From the NCBI GenBank assembly GCA_013368375.1, contig JAACJP010000008.1, positions 1,054,001-1,118,000 on the forward strand: 64,000 bases of DNA. Direction: 5' to 3'. Source of the DNA: Tricholomella constricta (taxonomy: Eukaryota > Basidiomycota > Agaricomycetes > Agaricales > Lyophyllaceae). Shown here piece after piece: positions 42,601 to 54,792 of the stretch. How positions within the stretch are numbered: the first letter of the stretch is position 1; every line of letters begins with the position of its first letter. The notes under the pieces were generated by a model that had not been told where the DNA came from, ran no database searches, and saw nothing but the letters and a program-made list of their open reading frames with translations. Made by a program: the position numbers and the translations under genes.

Positions 42601-44364
42601 TCACCACTGGCCCGCGACTCTCCCAATCGCAGTCACGAACCCCGCGCCGCCGCCCACAAGCAGCAGCCACACACCGAGATCCCATACAATGCGTTTCCTG
42701 AACTGCTTCTTCTGCAGTGCGCGCTCCTTGCGGAGGAGAAGCTCATCCGCCGGGGATTGCGAGCCCGGTGCAGGTGTCCCTGGGACCTGCGGCACCACGA
42801 TCGCGAGCGGGCGGCGGAAGAAGTGGGCTACGACGTGGAGAAGCGCTGGTTGCAAGGAGAGGGAATATGAGGTCAGTGTCAGTATTAGAGGATAAGCGGA
42901 GCAGCGTGATGTTCCATACCAGGGAGGAAATAGGTGCTCGTGAGGGCACAGAGCAGGAGAATGTCGCTGAAAACGGTGGAGACCTTCGCAGGGACGAGAG
43001 CGAGAGCGGTGACGAGGATGGACAGGAGAGTTCTGGATACTGGGATCGTGGATGAGTGGCGAATGCGGTCGGGAATAGGGAGCGTAGGGGTGGTGACGAT
43101 GAGAGCGGGGATGCCGAGGAGTAAGGTAGCTGCATTTAGTATAGGGATAATGAAAAGCGCTGGCGGTCGGGGCGTCGTAAGCTACGAAAGTCGAGTGTGT
43201 CAGTTGTAAAATAGAGTGATGCTTTGATTGGGCTTACTGTAGCTGGCACGTGGGGGTTGGCGGAGAATACTACGAGCGGCAGAGTGAGGAGAATAGCTAG
43301 CGTTATAGATATGACGGAAAGGGCCTTGAATGAACGGAATTTAGAGGTTTTAGTGGTTGTGACGGGGTGGTATGACCCGCGAAGGGATGAGTAGAGAGAT
43401 AGAGTAGATGATGATGTGAACGCAAAAGCAACCGCGACTATTAATATTGATTATTGCACGGCGAGGGAGGAGAGAATAATTGGGTGCTCACTGATTCCTT
43501 GCCAGAGAGTCCCAGTGCGCAGCCAACCAGAGTTTGCTAGGGGGTACCTATGCACATAAGCATATACGATGCATGCTAACCATGCGATATAAGTGACGAC
43601 CGAAAGCGACGTCGTGAAAATGAGCCGCTTGGATCCCAGCGACTGAGCGAAAGATAGCGGTAGAATGGCAAATGCGAGGATCGCCGTCAACCCCAGTCGA
43701 AGTGCAGTCGATTTACTATTGGAGAGCAATGGAAGTAAGACTTGGACGGATTCTGAAGACAAAAACCATTCAGTTGAATATAGGATATGGAAGCCAAGTG
43801 GGACGCACCGCGTAAATAGACTGTGGCCAATAAAACCCTGAGGCCACCAGTGCCTGCCCTTGTGATACTCCTCAAGATGCTCCGACGACGTTCTCTCCCT
43901 CTGCCTTTCGCACAGATATCCAAAATTACATCCTCGAGTTCTGCCGTTCGTGTGTACCGAGATAGCATGTACAGGATCTGCCTCGCAAATGCTGCCAATC
44001 CAGCAAAGGCGAAGAGAGAAGGGAGGCCGTATTTTAGTGGTGTCTCGGTATGTGGCAGAAACATGGCTCCGAGCTTGAGATATGGTACCAGGAGGTAGAG
44101 AAGGACGAGAGTTGGGCCTAGTGGAGGAGTGGAAGGCGTGCGCACATCAAACTGGGAGGTGTGGTCGTCTTCGTCGTCGTCGCTGTCGAAATGGAAGGGT
44201 GAAATCTCGTCATCTTCATCGTGGACGAGAATAAGAGCCGACGATGAATCAAGAGCGGAGAGTCTGGGAGAAGAACAAGACGAATCAGATGAGCTCACTG
44301 AGCTCGTCGAGAGGCGCCTCGGTGGAGAGGAAGTCAGAGGGGGCGGGGGGTTTCCCCAGACCAT
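42601..44364 (-). CDS. Polytopic membrane protein, possibly AAAP-type transporter
   Basis: Start MVWGNPPPPLTSSPPRRLST at 44364, chosen because the Ser-rich acidic N-terminal region (HFDSDDDEDDHTSQFD) typical of cytosolic tails follows. About ten hydrophobic helices come next, for example LGPTLVLLYLLVPYLKLGAM, YGLPSLFAFAGLAAFARQIL, LGLTAILAFAILPLSFA, LSVVTYIAWLACIVYAYV, ALSVISITLAILLTLPLVVF and FSDILLLCALTSTYFLPALL. A charged loop (ELLLRKERALQKKQFRKRIV) and a last helix end the protein. The layout weakly recalls amino-acid/auxin permease-like transporters, but I see no diagnostic motif. Length is about 480 residues by estimate after removing introns. Confidence 0.65.
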
Positions 44365-46070
44365 TTGATGCTGTACAGGTGCAGGGTACAGACAGACTCG
44401 GAGACAGCTGCTGCGCGTGCAGGTTGGACGCCTGAGACACTTCAGGAACAAACAATAGGCCGCTGTCAACAACGCCCACCCGCCACTGCGCACATCCACA
44501 TTATGTATGCTCTCAACTCCAATCAGTTCATGCTGCAGACTTTTCTCCTTCTGAGCTTTTCACACAAGAAACACCAGCGTATGCAACCCATAGACTCGAT
44601 CTATTTTTGCCTCTCGTTCCTGTTATATCCCACCTCGTGATGCTTCATTCCCTACGATCGTGTAAATGTGGCTAGGATTGGCTCTGATCATCCTAAGGAC
44701 GTATGGAACATGTAAAGCTTCACATGGGTGACCATGGGGGATTGGAATGCGCTGTCGGACATTGGGGACATGGCACGTCAGATGATCTAGTTCTCGCTCC
44801 AGGTGGCTCTGTTTTTCTCCGGAAATGCATGCGGGTTACTCTGGATTTTTCTCGAAAGGGACACCTAGATGCCTCTCTAGCTGGAAATATTTCGGTTGGA
44901 GCCATGATTCTTCATTTGTTTTGCGCCACCGCAAGGTCACCACTTTCAGGGTAAAATATCTAGGGACACTAGTACTGGCGCTCTGGCGACGCATTGCGAT
45001 GTCGCTCACAGCCTGAAGCTCTTCATCTGACGTCCATGCGCATGCATCCCGACTCATGGATGGGAGCGTCTCATGAGTATGCGCGATCGTCTGTGAGAGC
45101 GCTAGCGCGAGACAAGTGGACGCAGAGCTACTAAAGCTCGAAGGCGCGGCGCGGCGCTGCCGGCATGCGCCATGCGTCGCGACTCACAACAAAAGCAGCG
45201 GCTTCACATGCGGCGTAAATAGTTATATTCTATGATATGGGAATATTGTACATAGTACTCCAAAAAAACCCGCCACGAGAAAAAGTAGAAAAAACGATAT
45301 CTCGGATGATGATTGGAAGAAGAAGACGAAGACACTGCGCAAAGGATCGGCGACAGGTTTTCGAGCATGCAGCTGCGGTGCACTGCATCAACCAGAGCCA
45401 GAATCATGTCCAGGACCAGAACCAGAATCAGGACCAGGACTAGGACCAGGACCAGAACCAAAAAGGTCGCCGACCAGGGGGGTCGGCCGGCGAGATGATG
45501 ATGATGATAAGCAGCAGTGGCGGGTCGCGATCGGGGGTGTAACTTGTAACTCGTGTGACTAAATGGAGTGGGAATGAAATATAGAGTACAATCCGGTATG
45601 ATTGAGAATCAGAAGAAGAGAGAGAGAGGGAGAGAGATAGAGGGGGATGGAAGGACGAAGGAGGAACCAAGGACGGCGGAATGCGCAGCACAGAAGTTCT
45701 TATGGGCGGATGGGGACGTTGCATGGACAGGATGGGAGGATGCATAGTGACTCGTGCGAGAGATAGTATTGAATGACAGGCATTGACGTCGGGGTGTATG
45801 GTATGCATTAGAGAAATAGAAAGAGAAAAATCTGGGAGGTGGAAAAGCGAGGGTGAGGGTGCGAAAAGCCATATGTGACAGCAACATGTCAAAAAGGAAA
45901 CAAGGAATATAATGAGACGGAGGGGGGAAAAGACGAACGAGCGGAAGGGGATCATCATCACATATCCTATCAAAGCCTCCATGTCCATGTCCGTGAACAG
46001 GACAAAACCGACTACCACCACCACCATCGCCAAAAGGAACGAGAAAAGAAACTTGCAGTCGCCCGCGCGA
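44365..46070. other. 1.7-kb stretch with simple repeats, no recognised gene
   Basis: No protein is recognised. It contains a hexamer-type repeat of GACCAG/AACCAG at about 45408-45464 and a GA-rich microsatellite at about 45609-45650. The right end is probably the 3' untranslated region of the CaaX-box gene. Confidence 0.45.
45408..45464. repeat. GACCAG/AACCAG short tandem repeat
   Basis: About nine imperfect copies of a six-base unit (GGACCA/GAACCA). It makes an apparent Val-Leu-Val-Leu open frame on the minus strand, which I do not consider coding. Confidence 0.85.
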
Positions 46071-48414
46071 TCACATGATGACGCACTTGCAGCACCCGCC
46101 GCCCTCGTCCTTCTCCTCCTGGCGCTGCTCTGACTGCAGCCGTGCCTGCTCGATGTCTCCCATCCCCAAGGCGCTCTTCTCCACCCTCATCGGTGCGTAG
46201 TCCGAGAACGGCGCAGGCGACGGCACCGTGCGTACGGGGAGGCGGGTCTGATCGTGGCTTGTCGGTGGATGCGGGTAGGGCGAATTTGCTGAGGGCTCGT
46301 CGTCGTCGGAGACCGGTGCAGGCGGGGCTTGCGGTGTGGGACGGCCAAACTCGTCCATGGGAATAAGCTCGGGGTCGCCGTCAATGCGTGGGGGGCGGTA
46401 TTTAGAGTGGTCGAAGCCAAAGGTGCCCGGAGCCTGTGTGCAAGTGGGATTAGTTCTACTTCTCGGAAGAGGGATGGGAAGAACACACGGGTGCGACTGT
46501 GCTTTCGGCCTTCTTTGGTGCTGGGTTCCCATCCGCCTTTTCATAGTGCTCATCCAGGCCCTTTTTCCGCGCCACAACGGGCAACACCACCTACAAATAC
46601 AGAAAAGTCAGCGCCCATTTAAGCATGCCAAGACCGAAAAAAAGGGGCCAAACGAGACAACAAGGGAGGCAGGGCGCAGGAGAGACAGACACAAGGACGC
46701 AACAAGAAACATCAATACTCACCTCATCCCAGTTGCCCTGCCGTGGTACAGGTTGCGTCCACTCCGGAATCGCATCAATCATCGTCTCATCACCCTCCCC
46801 ACCAGGAGTAGGATAGTACGCCACACTCCGCCTCTTCATCTCCTCTTCCATTTCCTTCCTGGATGCCAACGTCTTCGCCCTTGCCTTTGCCGCTGCTGTC
46901 CGCGTCTTTGCCGGTGTCTTGCCGACCTGCGTGGGCCTCGACTGCTGGCGCTGGCGCGTCGGCGGTGGTGACGGGGCCGCGTTCGATGTCGAGGGAGCGT
47001 GTGTGGCCGGCGGCTCGCTGGTGCCGCGCATCATCTGTACAGGAGTAGGCGTCGTGACGCGGGATTCGGACGACTGCCTTGAGCGCGCGGGAATTCTTGA
47101 CGGCGGGGCACTTGTATTGCGCGAGCTTGGTCTCTGCTGCGGCTGTTGTCTTATAGACGGTGTGGGAGTAGTGCTGCGTGTCTCATTCGACGGGCGCTGT
47201 AAAGGAGGCGGGGATGTGGACACATCCCTCTGTTCCTGTTCAAATCTGTCCTCGTCCTCGTCGTCGTACCCGTATGCCCCATACGTCCCCTCATAATGCC
47301 CTCCCTCCTCCGAGCCCTCTAGATCGGTCAAGGGCGCCTCATCGAGCACGAGCCCTATGTCCCTCGCGTCTTCCTCATCAAGGTACAAGCTCCCCCTGTC
47401 CCTGCCGACCCCCCCAATCCCAGACACACTGTCGGCCCTCTTCCGCCTGCGCCGCCCATCCTCCTCCCTGCGCTCCCGCTCCAGTGCGCGGATTGTATGT
47501 CCGTAATTCGCGATCTCCAGCATCTCCTGGCGGCGTCCGACGCGCAGCTCGCCCACGCCCCCGTTACGTGACACCTCGCCGCGGTACCAGTGCTCAAACG
47601 GGCGCTCCTCCGACTCCATCGATGGGCGCGGTGGGTCGTCTTGTGGATCGGGGTAGTAGCGCGAGGGGGAGGCGGGGTTGAATGGCGGGGGCTCGTTCAA
47701 CAGGCCCAGACCTACGTTGACGTTATTTGGGACGCCTCTGGAGATGGCGGTGGGTGTACGGGGGCTGATCTCCGATGTATTTCCATTGTGCGAATCCTGT
47801 GTGGTGGTATACTGGTGATGTCCGTTGGGTATTGGGGTGGGTTGGGTCGTCGAGGCGCTGGAGCCGGAGCCAGAGAGCGCGATGGAGGGCGGCGAGCGGG
47901 ATGCGGGCTGAGGTATTCGTGTGGGGCGCGGGTCCTGGGGCACACGGGGAGACTTGGTGGCCACGCTGGCGTTGGTCTTGGGACGAGGGGTGCGTCCGTT
48001 GGGGAGGTCGGCGAGGTAGGGCTGGGAGTAGGTCCGTGAGCGGTGGAACACGGCGGGCGCGGGGGCAGGCGACGGCGGTTTAATTTTTGGAGTGCCGTTC
48101 TGGCGTGGTAGGATGCGGTCCGCTGGGGCCCGGTGGTCGTGGTGGTACTGTGAGCGTGCTATGCTGGCGTTGCTCTGGAGGAAAGGGGAGGCGGGGGTAT
48201 CAGGGAGCATGTCGTGGTCCTGCGACGATAAAGAAACGGCCGACATGCGCTTCGCCAGCGTCCGGCTCTCGCTCTCCAGGCCTGTCCATCGACTCATTAG
48301 TACTTATAAGCAGTATTCAGTTTGTGGCGGCGTACGTTTCCTCAAAGCAGGCACCACTTCCTCGTCCCATGACGGTCCATTCATCGGGAACCTTGTTGGC
48401 TGCATCTGCCCCAT
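46071..48414 (-). CDS. Disordered hypothetical protein with C-terminal CaaX box
   Basis: Four exons. The first (48414-48336, starting MGQMQPTRFPMNGPSWDEEV) is joined by an intron with a TACTAAT branch-like site to an exon beginning RLESESRTLAKRMSAV at 48281; this replaces a simpler start at 48297. The body is Pro/Ser/Thr/Arg-rich and disordered, with a conserved-looking block FEHWYRGEVSRNGGVGELRV and a helix RRQEMLEIANYGHTIRALER. The end reads GFDHSKYRPPRIDGDPELIP, then a linker and GGGCCKCVIM-stop. C-V-I-M is a classic farnesylation CaaX box, and the two upstream cysteines could be palmitoylated, so I infer a membrane-tethered adaptor. No known family beyond agaricomycete hypotheticals. Confidence 0.75.
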
Positions 48415-48959
48415 TGTCGCTGTCATGGTTCAAGAGCTCCTACCACAGCCCGAAAGCCAGAGAAAACGGAAAAGGGGATGTACAGGGGGAAAGCCAAGGT
48501 GTCTGCCACTGGATGGCGGACACACTTTCAAATGGACCTGCCATTTTCTGACCGTGCGAATATGTTCGCTTATCAGACCATTGTGGTTTAGCATTTCCTG
48601 CCAGCCTCGCCTATCTTTTAGATCCATTCGTATACGAATAACGGTTGTTTTTTCACTACCCAAAGGTTCTCAACTCTTGTAACAGATTTGACGGTGTCTG
48701 CGGCTCAGGACTAGAAGCCCGCCTTCATACCGCTTGTCTCATGCCTTCAACCTCGTTGTTGATGCCGCAGATGCCGCAGGCGCATCCAAACACGCTTTCT
48801 CCTATTCGCCAAATGGAATGCGAATTGGCGTCTTGAGATATAATATGCATCGTTCACAACATTGATGAAGCAAGGATCAATTAAAGAAATATATAAATCT
48901 AGCAGACATTCAGTTGGTAAAGTCCATCAACACAAAACCACACATACTCACAAAGTCTC
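48415..48959. other. Intergenic, no recognised gene
   Basis: Promoter region of the CaaX-box gene and 3' region of the mitochondrial ribosomal gene. No coding was recognised. Confidence 0.45.
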
Positions 48960-49841
48960 CTACTTGCGCAAGAACGGAATCTGAAAGCCCGAAAGCAACG
49001 CCCTCGCCCTGTTCTGCGCACCCACACCCGTCGCATTCGTCACAAAATGGATATGCATACCATACTGCTTCGGGTACGCGTCCAAATTGACCTCAATCTG
49101 CGGGAACAGCCCCATCGCCGCCGGGGGCAAGCCAAACGACACGACGCCCGACACTGCGCTCGGCGAGTTGACCGAGGACGACTGAGGCGGCAGCCCAACG
49201 CCCTGGAAGTCGCGGAGGCGAGGCAAGACGAACTCGACGAGGCTCCCAAGGAAATCGTACATGGCCTGGCCCTTGAGCTCGACTTTGGCGCCGACGGGTG
49301 CACCGGGGCGGATCCAGCCGCCGACGGACTTTTTGCCGCGCACGAGCTGGACGCCCTCTGCGGCGTGGCGGCCGCCGGCCTTGTAGGACTCGCCGGTGAC
49401 GGCGCGCAGTGCCATGATGAGGCCGAGGAGGTTGCTCTTGCTGGTGATGGCGTCTTTCTGCATGCTGTGGAGGGAGATTTTCTCGAGACGGATGACGTTG
49501 TCCGGGCGAGAGGGGGGTGGGGGCTTCTTGCCGAGCTGGAGGCCGCCGACCGGGGGGTTGTAACGGTTCTTGGTGTAGGGGTCGTTGGGGTCATAGGTCA
49601 GGCGGATGGGACGTGGGGGAGGGCGAGGTCCGTTCTCATGGATGTAGGTCATGTACATGGCGTCGTCGGCGAGAGTATTGTGGTAATGGTCCTCGAACCG
49701 AGACGGCGCGAACTGGCGGGTGAGGATGGGAACATGCGGGATAGGCAGTTGCGTCCGCTTATTTTTGCGGAGGTGCCGTGTTATTCTCGGGGTGCGGCCA
49801 AAGCGCACAACCGAACGCGTCGACGAGGCCACCGCGCTCAT
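48960..49841 (-). CDS. MRPL7: Mitochondrial ribosomal protein uL5m
   Basis: This intronless 293-residue frame encodes the mitochondrial large-subunit protein uL5 (yeast MrpL7). The basic N-terminus (RSVVRFGRTPRITRHLRKNK) is a likely mitochondrial targeting signal. The L5 core shows IRLEKISLHSMQKDAITSK, LLGLIMALRAVTGESY, GAKVELKGQAMYDFLGSLVE and FVLPRLRDFQGV, then the C-terminal L5 half PQIEVNLDAYPKQYGMHIHF. All expected parts are present. It ends 119 bases from the 3' part of the neighbouring region and starts 71 bases from the stop of the M64 gene, on the same strand. Confidence 0.92.
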   Translation of the reverse strand: MSAVASSTRSVVRFGRTPRITRHLRKNKRTQLPIPHVPILTRQFAPSRFEDHYHNTLADDAMYMTYIHENGPRPPPRPIRLTYDPNDPYTKNRYNPPVGGLQLGKKPPPPSRPDNVIRLEKISLHSMQKDAITSKSNLLGLIMALRAVTGESYKAGGRHAAEGVQLVRGKKSVGGWIRPGAPVGAKVELKGQAMYDFLGSLVEFVLPRLRDFQGVGLPPQSSSVNSPSAVSGVVSFGLPPAAMGLFPQIEVNLDAYPKQYGMHIHFVTNATGVGAQNRARALLSGFQIPFLRK

Positions 49842-49912
49842 TGCTGGGTCTGGCGATCACGTTCAACTCTTTAGAAAAAACTTGACTACTGTTTGGCCTT
49901 GTGTGGCAAGTC

Positions 49913-52065
49913 CTACATACAGCCATCCGTAATCTCATACGTTACACCATCCGAAAGCAACTTGTCCTTGTCAACCCGCACCTCGTCCGTGCCAAAGGTG
50001 ACACCAATCGAATACGTGCCGACCGCGTCCGCGTTAGCAATCTCAAGACGGGTCTTGTTCGTAAACTCTTTCAACAGTTTGCGGTCCTTCCACCACTTGA
50101 TGGTGTAACTCTCGTGGTTAACCTGTGTTTCGCGGAACTGCGCAAGTGGGACGAGCGCAATATCGAGCGTCTTGACCCACTGAGCAGCTTTTATGTCGGT
50201 CGGAAGCTGGTGGCACCCCTCCTTGATGTCGTCAATAAGGCTCACACGGCGTAAGAGGGACAGCCAAAGGCCCTCGATGCAGACTTTGCAAAAGTTGGGT
50301 GAAGTGACAGAGCGCATGAGGCAGTCGTCATTTGTAGGCCGGTATGATGTTTCATTCTTTTCCGAAAAGCTTCACAAGAGTGAGCACAGGAAGGGATTTG
50401 AACGAAGAGAAGACTGACGTAGGGTATACACCATAGTTTCCGGGGATAGACACGAATCTGTGACGGTTACTCAGTTTGTGGACCAGAGAACGACCATGAA
50501 CGTACTCCTGTTCATCTCCGAATTCCAAGAGCTCAACGCTACACAGCTGTGCAGCACCTTCTCTCTTCTCGTTGAGAAGGGTAAACTTCACCTCATGTTG
50601 TCCTGGCCTCAAGTTATGGGCTTTAGGGATGTCGTAATGCCAACGATCAAGGCCGATATCCTGTTTGGGTTCCCATCCAAGGTCTTCCCCGTCTAGTTCT
50701 ACTTCAAGGTCACTAGGCTCCGGTATACCAGAGAGCGAGAATCGCAGGAGATGCCGAGTGTATGCCCCCAAAGATGTGAAGGTTACCGACCAGGGAGTCG
50801 AAGTGTTGAGCATCGTCCAAGGGTAAAGCTGCATGGGCATCACTGAGCGCTCCACGCGAGGCACGGACAGTGCTTCGGGTGAGAGCCAGTGAGCCCATGG
50901 GACGGGCTTCGTCAGATCATGGTACGCGTTTACGCCATAGTAAGCGAAGCCACCATCATACTCTTCTCCGACCTCAATGATGGAATGACCCAACTCGTGG
51001 CGGAGGACGAGAGGCCCATTTGCGAGTGACGATGTTATGACGCTGAATAGTTAACTGATGAGCCGTGGCTCGACCAACAGAATGGATGTAAGATACGCAC
51101 GTAAATTCGCCCCCTAGGCCTGGACTGGAAGTTAGGGCCGAGATCAAGGTGTTTTGAATTTTACCAAAGCTCACCGCCATAATATGGATCGTTGCCTGGC
51201 CGGATCGATTTTCTTTTAGCAAAGTGGACGAAGGGGCACGATGCGTTGAGAAGAGCTGACCTAACAGAATGGGATAGTCACACTGCTCGCCAAGAGACGA
51301 GCAAGCCGCGCCCGCAACCTCTGGTTTGCTGTAGTACACTCCTCGGAGTTCTGTTCCATCTCGATACAGGCCAAATGTTGTACTATAATCCATGCAGTAA
51401 GGACGCGAACAAAACAAGGGCGAATTATGCCTACTCTTTGGCTTTGCCATCGACACCAATGCCGCTCTGAAAACATCATGCCAGGTTTCAACAATTCACG
51501 TACGAGGAACGAAAAACAAAAGTATAACCTCTTTACTTGGCGAGAAAGCAGCCCAAAAGTTCAGGAGGGGTTTCACGGTTGCAAAGGTCTGGTTGGTAGA
51601 GATATCTTCAGCAAGCCTCCTCGCATCTTCAATAAATTTATCTCGTTCTTCCTGGAGGTCTAGCCATCGTGGGCCAACATACGTCAGAGATGAGATAGAT
51701 CGGAACTATGTAGGATATCTTACACCCGTCTGAGAAGAATACGAGATCAACGCGGTTGCTGGATGGTCCTGAGACTACGAGAGGAAGTACCTCCAAGGGC
51801 GGGCTTGGAGCAAGGGGGTACTGATGGTCTAATGACGGATTCACAGCCTCGCATTTCCCAGGCAGCAAAGGACGGGACAGAATACCGGTAGGGGAGTTTC
51901 GTTGTACCTGTAAGACGGTCTGCAGAGCTGCACTACAGCATCCTGGTACAGCAGATTTGAAGCCGGGAAACTTCAGCCCCATCCCCTGGATTACACTTCA
52001 CTTATAAGGGAATTCCACTCGCCTTGACTGCCGACAGCGATTGCCAGTATAGATGCTAGAAGCAT
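49913..52065 (-). CDS. Secreted M64-family (IgA-peptidase-like) metallopeptidase
   Basis: This zinc peptidase of MEROPS family M64 is related to a bacterial IgA peptidase; fungal members have unknown substrates. The zinc-binding motif is VLRHELGHSIIEVGEEYDGG, with both His ligands and the downstream Glu. Upstream conserved blocks are PLVVSGPSSNRVDLVFFSDG and CMDYSTTFGLYRDGTELRGV. The C-terminal half is a beta-rich domain (WSVTFTSLGAYTRHLLRFSL, YDIPKAHNLRPGQHEVKFTL) and ends CLMRSVTSPNFCKVCIEGLW to ITDGCM. I place the start at 52065 because MLLASILAIAVGSQG makes a signal peptide and joins in frame, across an intron ending TTACAG, to VQRNSPTGILSRPLLPG. That first exon is the least certain part. 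Paired cysteines fit secretion. Confidence 0.82.
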
Positions 52066-53055
52066 GTTAGATATCGTTTAATCACCCGAAGGGTCGAGTC
52101 GAAGAGTCCCGCGTAGTAAATGCGGATGAGAGCCAGCCGATGGGAACAAGTCCGAGTCCGAACAACAACCGTGTGTGCGCGATGCGGCCTGAGGAAAGGT
52201 GGACGAGAACGAACAGGTTGCCAATGCTGGACGCGTCGTGTTCCCAGCACGTAATGTGATGCGTGACTAGCTACGGGCCCAACGGGAAGCACTAGCACTT
52301 CAACTCGCCGCTTCCGCCAACGAGTCTTGACGCCCGACCACCATCTGGACCCAGAGAGCACGAAGTATCCCGTCACTTGACGTGATGCTCCTGCCGCGTC
52401 TAAGCTAAGCGTATGGGTCCCGTGATCACTTTTTTCTGGTTGCGCCTTCGATGGCACGATTACACTCCTTCGAACGGTCCGGCGGTTCAGCGTCACGGTT
52501 GCATGGAGAAAAATAACCCTATGGCTACTCGGCTTAACTTATTCTCACTATATTGCTGGCTGGGCTCTTGCTTGGCCTGTAAACTACAGAGAGCCTGGGA
52601 CTGATAAAGGACTAGTACTGGAACAAACAGCTCTGAATTACATAGTGACTCCATCCTATCTTCGGATATGCTGGATATACAATCACGATCTTGAAAATAT
52701 GGGTTATCTCTTAAAATACCTCAATTCGTCCTGTGTGTAGTTGCTCAAAGCTCACCTTCATCCAACGTTCCACGTCAAGCGTGGAATGGCCCTGCTGCTG
52801 CGTCGACATCTGCCTCTCCCAACACACGCTAACTGCATTTGATTGAATTGAAGAATCCATACTATACACAAGCTCTGCATGACTTGCAACTTGTGGTGTT
52901 GCATTATTCTTGTACCCCATGAGGATCTCGCCGGACCGCCGGACAGAATCTTCTGACTTCTTTCGATCTTCCCGTACTTCTCTCTTGGAAAGTTACCCGA
53001 AAGCTCATAAACATATCTGGTGTGGAAGCTAGTGCGTTGAACTCTTTACCCAAGC
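52066..53055. promoter_or_regulatory. Divergent upstream region, M64 peptidase / galactanase
   Basis: 990 bases between two divergent genes for secreted hydrolases. Both promoters lie here. No gene, repeat or operator was recognised. Confidence 0.4.
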
Positions 53056-54768
53056 ATGTTTTCCTGGCACTTAATCTTCGCAGCTCTACTATTCTCGGAA
53101 CCCAGCATTGCGGCTCTGACCCGCAAGAACAAATACATCGTGCCAGGGGCAACTTGGTATGATACCGATGGCAATGTTTTAAGCGCACATGCGGGAGGTG
53201 TGGTCAAGACGAATGGGACATGGTACTGGTTTGGCCAGAATGAACGGCTGGAAGACAAGGACCTCTTTTCTGGCAGGTAACATGGCCTACCGCCATACTT
53301 ATATCTTATGCTGGCTTTCTTTGCACAGGACTCAACGTATACTCGTCCACCGACCTTCTGAATTGGAAGAATGAAGGCCGCGCCCTCTCCCCGATCCCAG
53401 GGACAGATATAGGTCCCGAAAAGGTTGTAGAGCGACCAAAGGCCATTTTTAATGAGCCCACTCAAACCTGGGTACTGTGGTTCCACGCGGATAACTCTAC
53501 GTATGGCGAACTGCGCCAGGGGGTGGCCACCAGCCCCAATATCACAGGTAATGATGGTTCTTTGGGCGTCGATGTGCGAGTCGTGGCGAGCTCATCACAG
53601 GTCGAAATAAATAGGCCCGTATACCTTTAAGGAGACGTTCCGGCCTCTCGGTAACCCAAGCCAGGACTTGGGACTGTTTCAGGACGTTGATGGTGTGTGG
53701 CGTCGGATTTATTTCATCACTCAACTAACAACCTCCCTCCACAGGTGCGGCCTATGCGCTTTACAGTAACGGAGATGCTGACTCGGATCACGACAACCTG
53801 GTCACTCGTCTGAACTCGAACTTCACAAATGTCGAGGAAGTTATTTATACGTTCCACAGTAAGATCTATCAATGTTCTGACAGTCGTCGGTGACTGAGCT
53901 CTCCGCCCGACGTGGATAGATTTCGACCTTGAAGCGCCTAACATCTTGTACACTGGCAAGAGATACTACATTCTGATGTCCCACAAGACTGGATACCGTC
54001 CAAACAATGTTGTCGTTTTCTCCGCGGAGAAGTTGTCCGGTCCTTGGTCTGTTCAGTCTTATATCGCGACGTAAGGATTGGCATTTGTTTCCGTAATCGA
54101 ATATGTACTGATCGAAGATCATCATTTTCAGCCTTGGCACTAGAACCTGGAACTCCCAAAGTACATTCACGCTCACAGCAGGAGAAGGGCACGAAAAGAC
54201 ACACATATATTGCGGCGACCAATGGGCGACTGCGAGTACGTTATATGACAGCAGGTACGCCAATACTTGATCAAGACGCGGACGAGCCTGACCTTGCTTT
54301 CCGTCCCAGATATGTATGGCTGCCTGCTGAGATTGACGATCGAACTGGTTCATTCAGAATAAAATGGCACGATCTCTACTCTATTGATGTCAAAACTGGT
54401 CGAATCACCATCCCGAAGGGCCTAGATTACGAGGCTGAGCAAGGGGTGCTTACAAGCCCCGCATACGTTACTCTCTGCGTACGCCTTTGATGCATTCTTG
54501 TCTGATCAAGGCCGCTAAAAAAAAAGAAACAGCCTACGTGCTCCGGAAGCAAAGTCGTTACGGGAAGTGAGTGGATAAATACACCAGGATCTGTCAAGCG
54601 TCTAACAATTTCCAGTTGAAGGCAACTCGACAGTTGCCATCAAAGACATCATTGGAACTGGCAAACCGCAGTGGGTGTCAGTCTACTACCACAATCCAGA
54701 CGGCCTTTGTACGCGCGTTTTCTTTGATCGAACGATCTCTTTGAGTGACCTAGCTTAGGGGGAGACAA
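53056..54768 (+). CDS. GH43_24 exo-beta-1,3-galactanase, N-terminal part (gene split by LINE)
   Basis: A secreted glycoside hydrolase that removes galactose units from beta-1,3-galactans such as arabinogalactan side chains. Exons: 53056-53272, 53329-53547, 53615-53692, 53745-53858, 53920-54070, 54132-54254, 54309-54478, 54533-54566, 54616-54708. The signal peptide is MFSWHLIFAALLFSEPSIAA. Catalytic-domain motifs are VVERPKAIFNEPT (conserved Glu), GLFQDVDGAAYALYS, NFDLEAPNILYTG (acid Glu) and TWNSQSTF (Gln in place of the usual base). CBM35 starts at YEAEQGVLTS and reaches WVSVYYHNPDG. It then meets the LINE, and the missing CBM35 end lies at 61320-61605. The first intron has a GC donor at 53273. 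Without splicing of the LINE the frame ends at 54758. Confidence 0.85.
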
Positions 54769-54792
54769 TGGATGGATGGATGGATGGATGTA
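54769..54792. repeat. (ATGG)n tract at the LINE 3' end
   Basis: Five to six ATGG units. On the LINE's strand this reads (ATCC/CCAT)n at the 3' end of the element. Non-LTR elements often end in short tandem repeats made during target-primed reverse transcription, so I take it as the element tail. A plain microsatellite is the alternative. Confidence 0.6.

Noticed and set aside
45204..45461. Minus-strand frame with Val-Leu-Val-Leu repeats resembling a membrane helix
   Set aside because: Produced by the GACCAG/AACCAG simple repeat.
46336..46971. 211-codon plus-strand frame over the CaaX-box gene
   Set aside because: Shadow of the minus-strand gene; basic, low-complexity, no motif.
49047..49874. 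275-codon plus-strand frame antisense to uL5m
   Set aside because: Shadow of a clear ribosomal protein gene.
54600..54615. Frameshift in the galactanase CBM35 at SVKRLTISS
   Set aside because: A canonical 49-base intron (GTGAGT at 54567 to CCAG at 54615) restores the frame.
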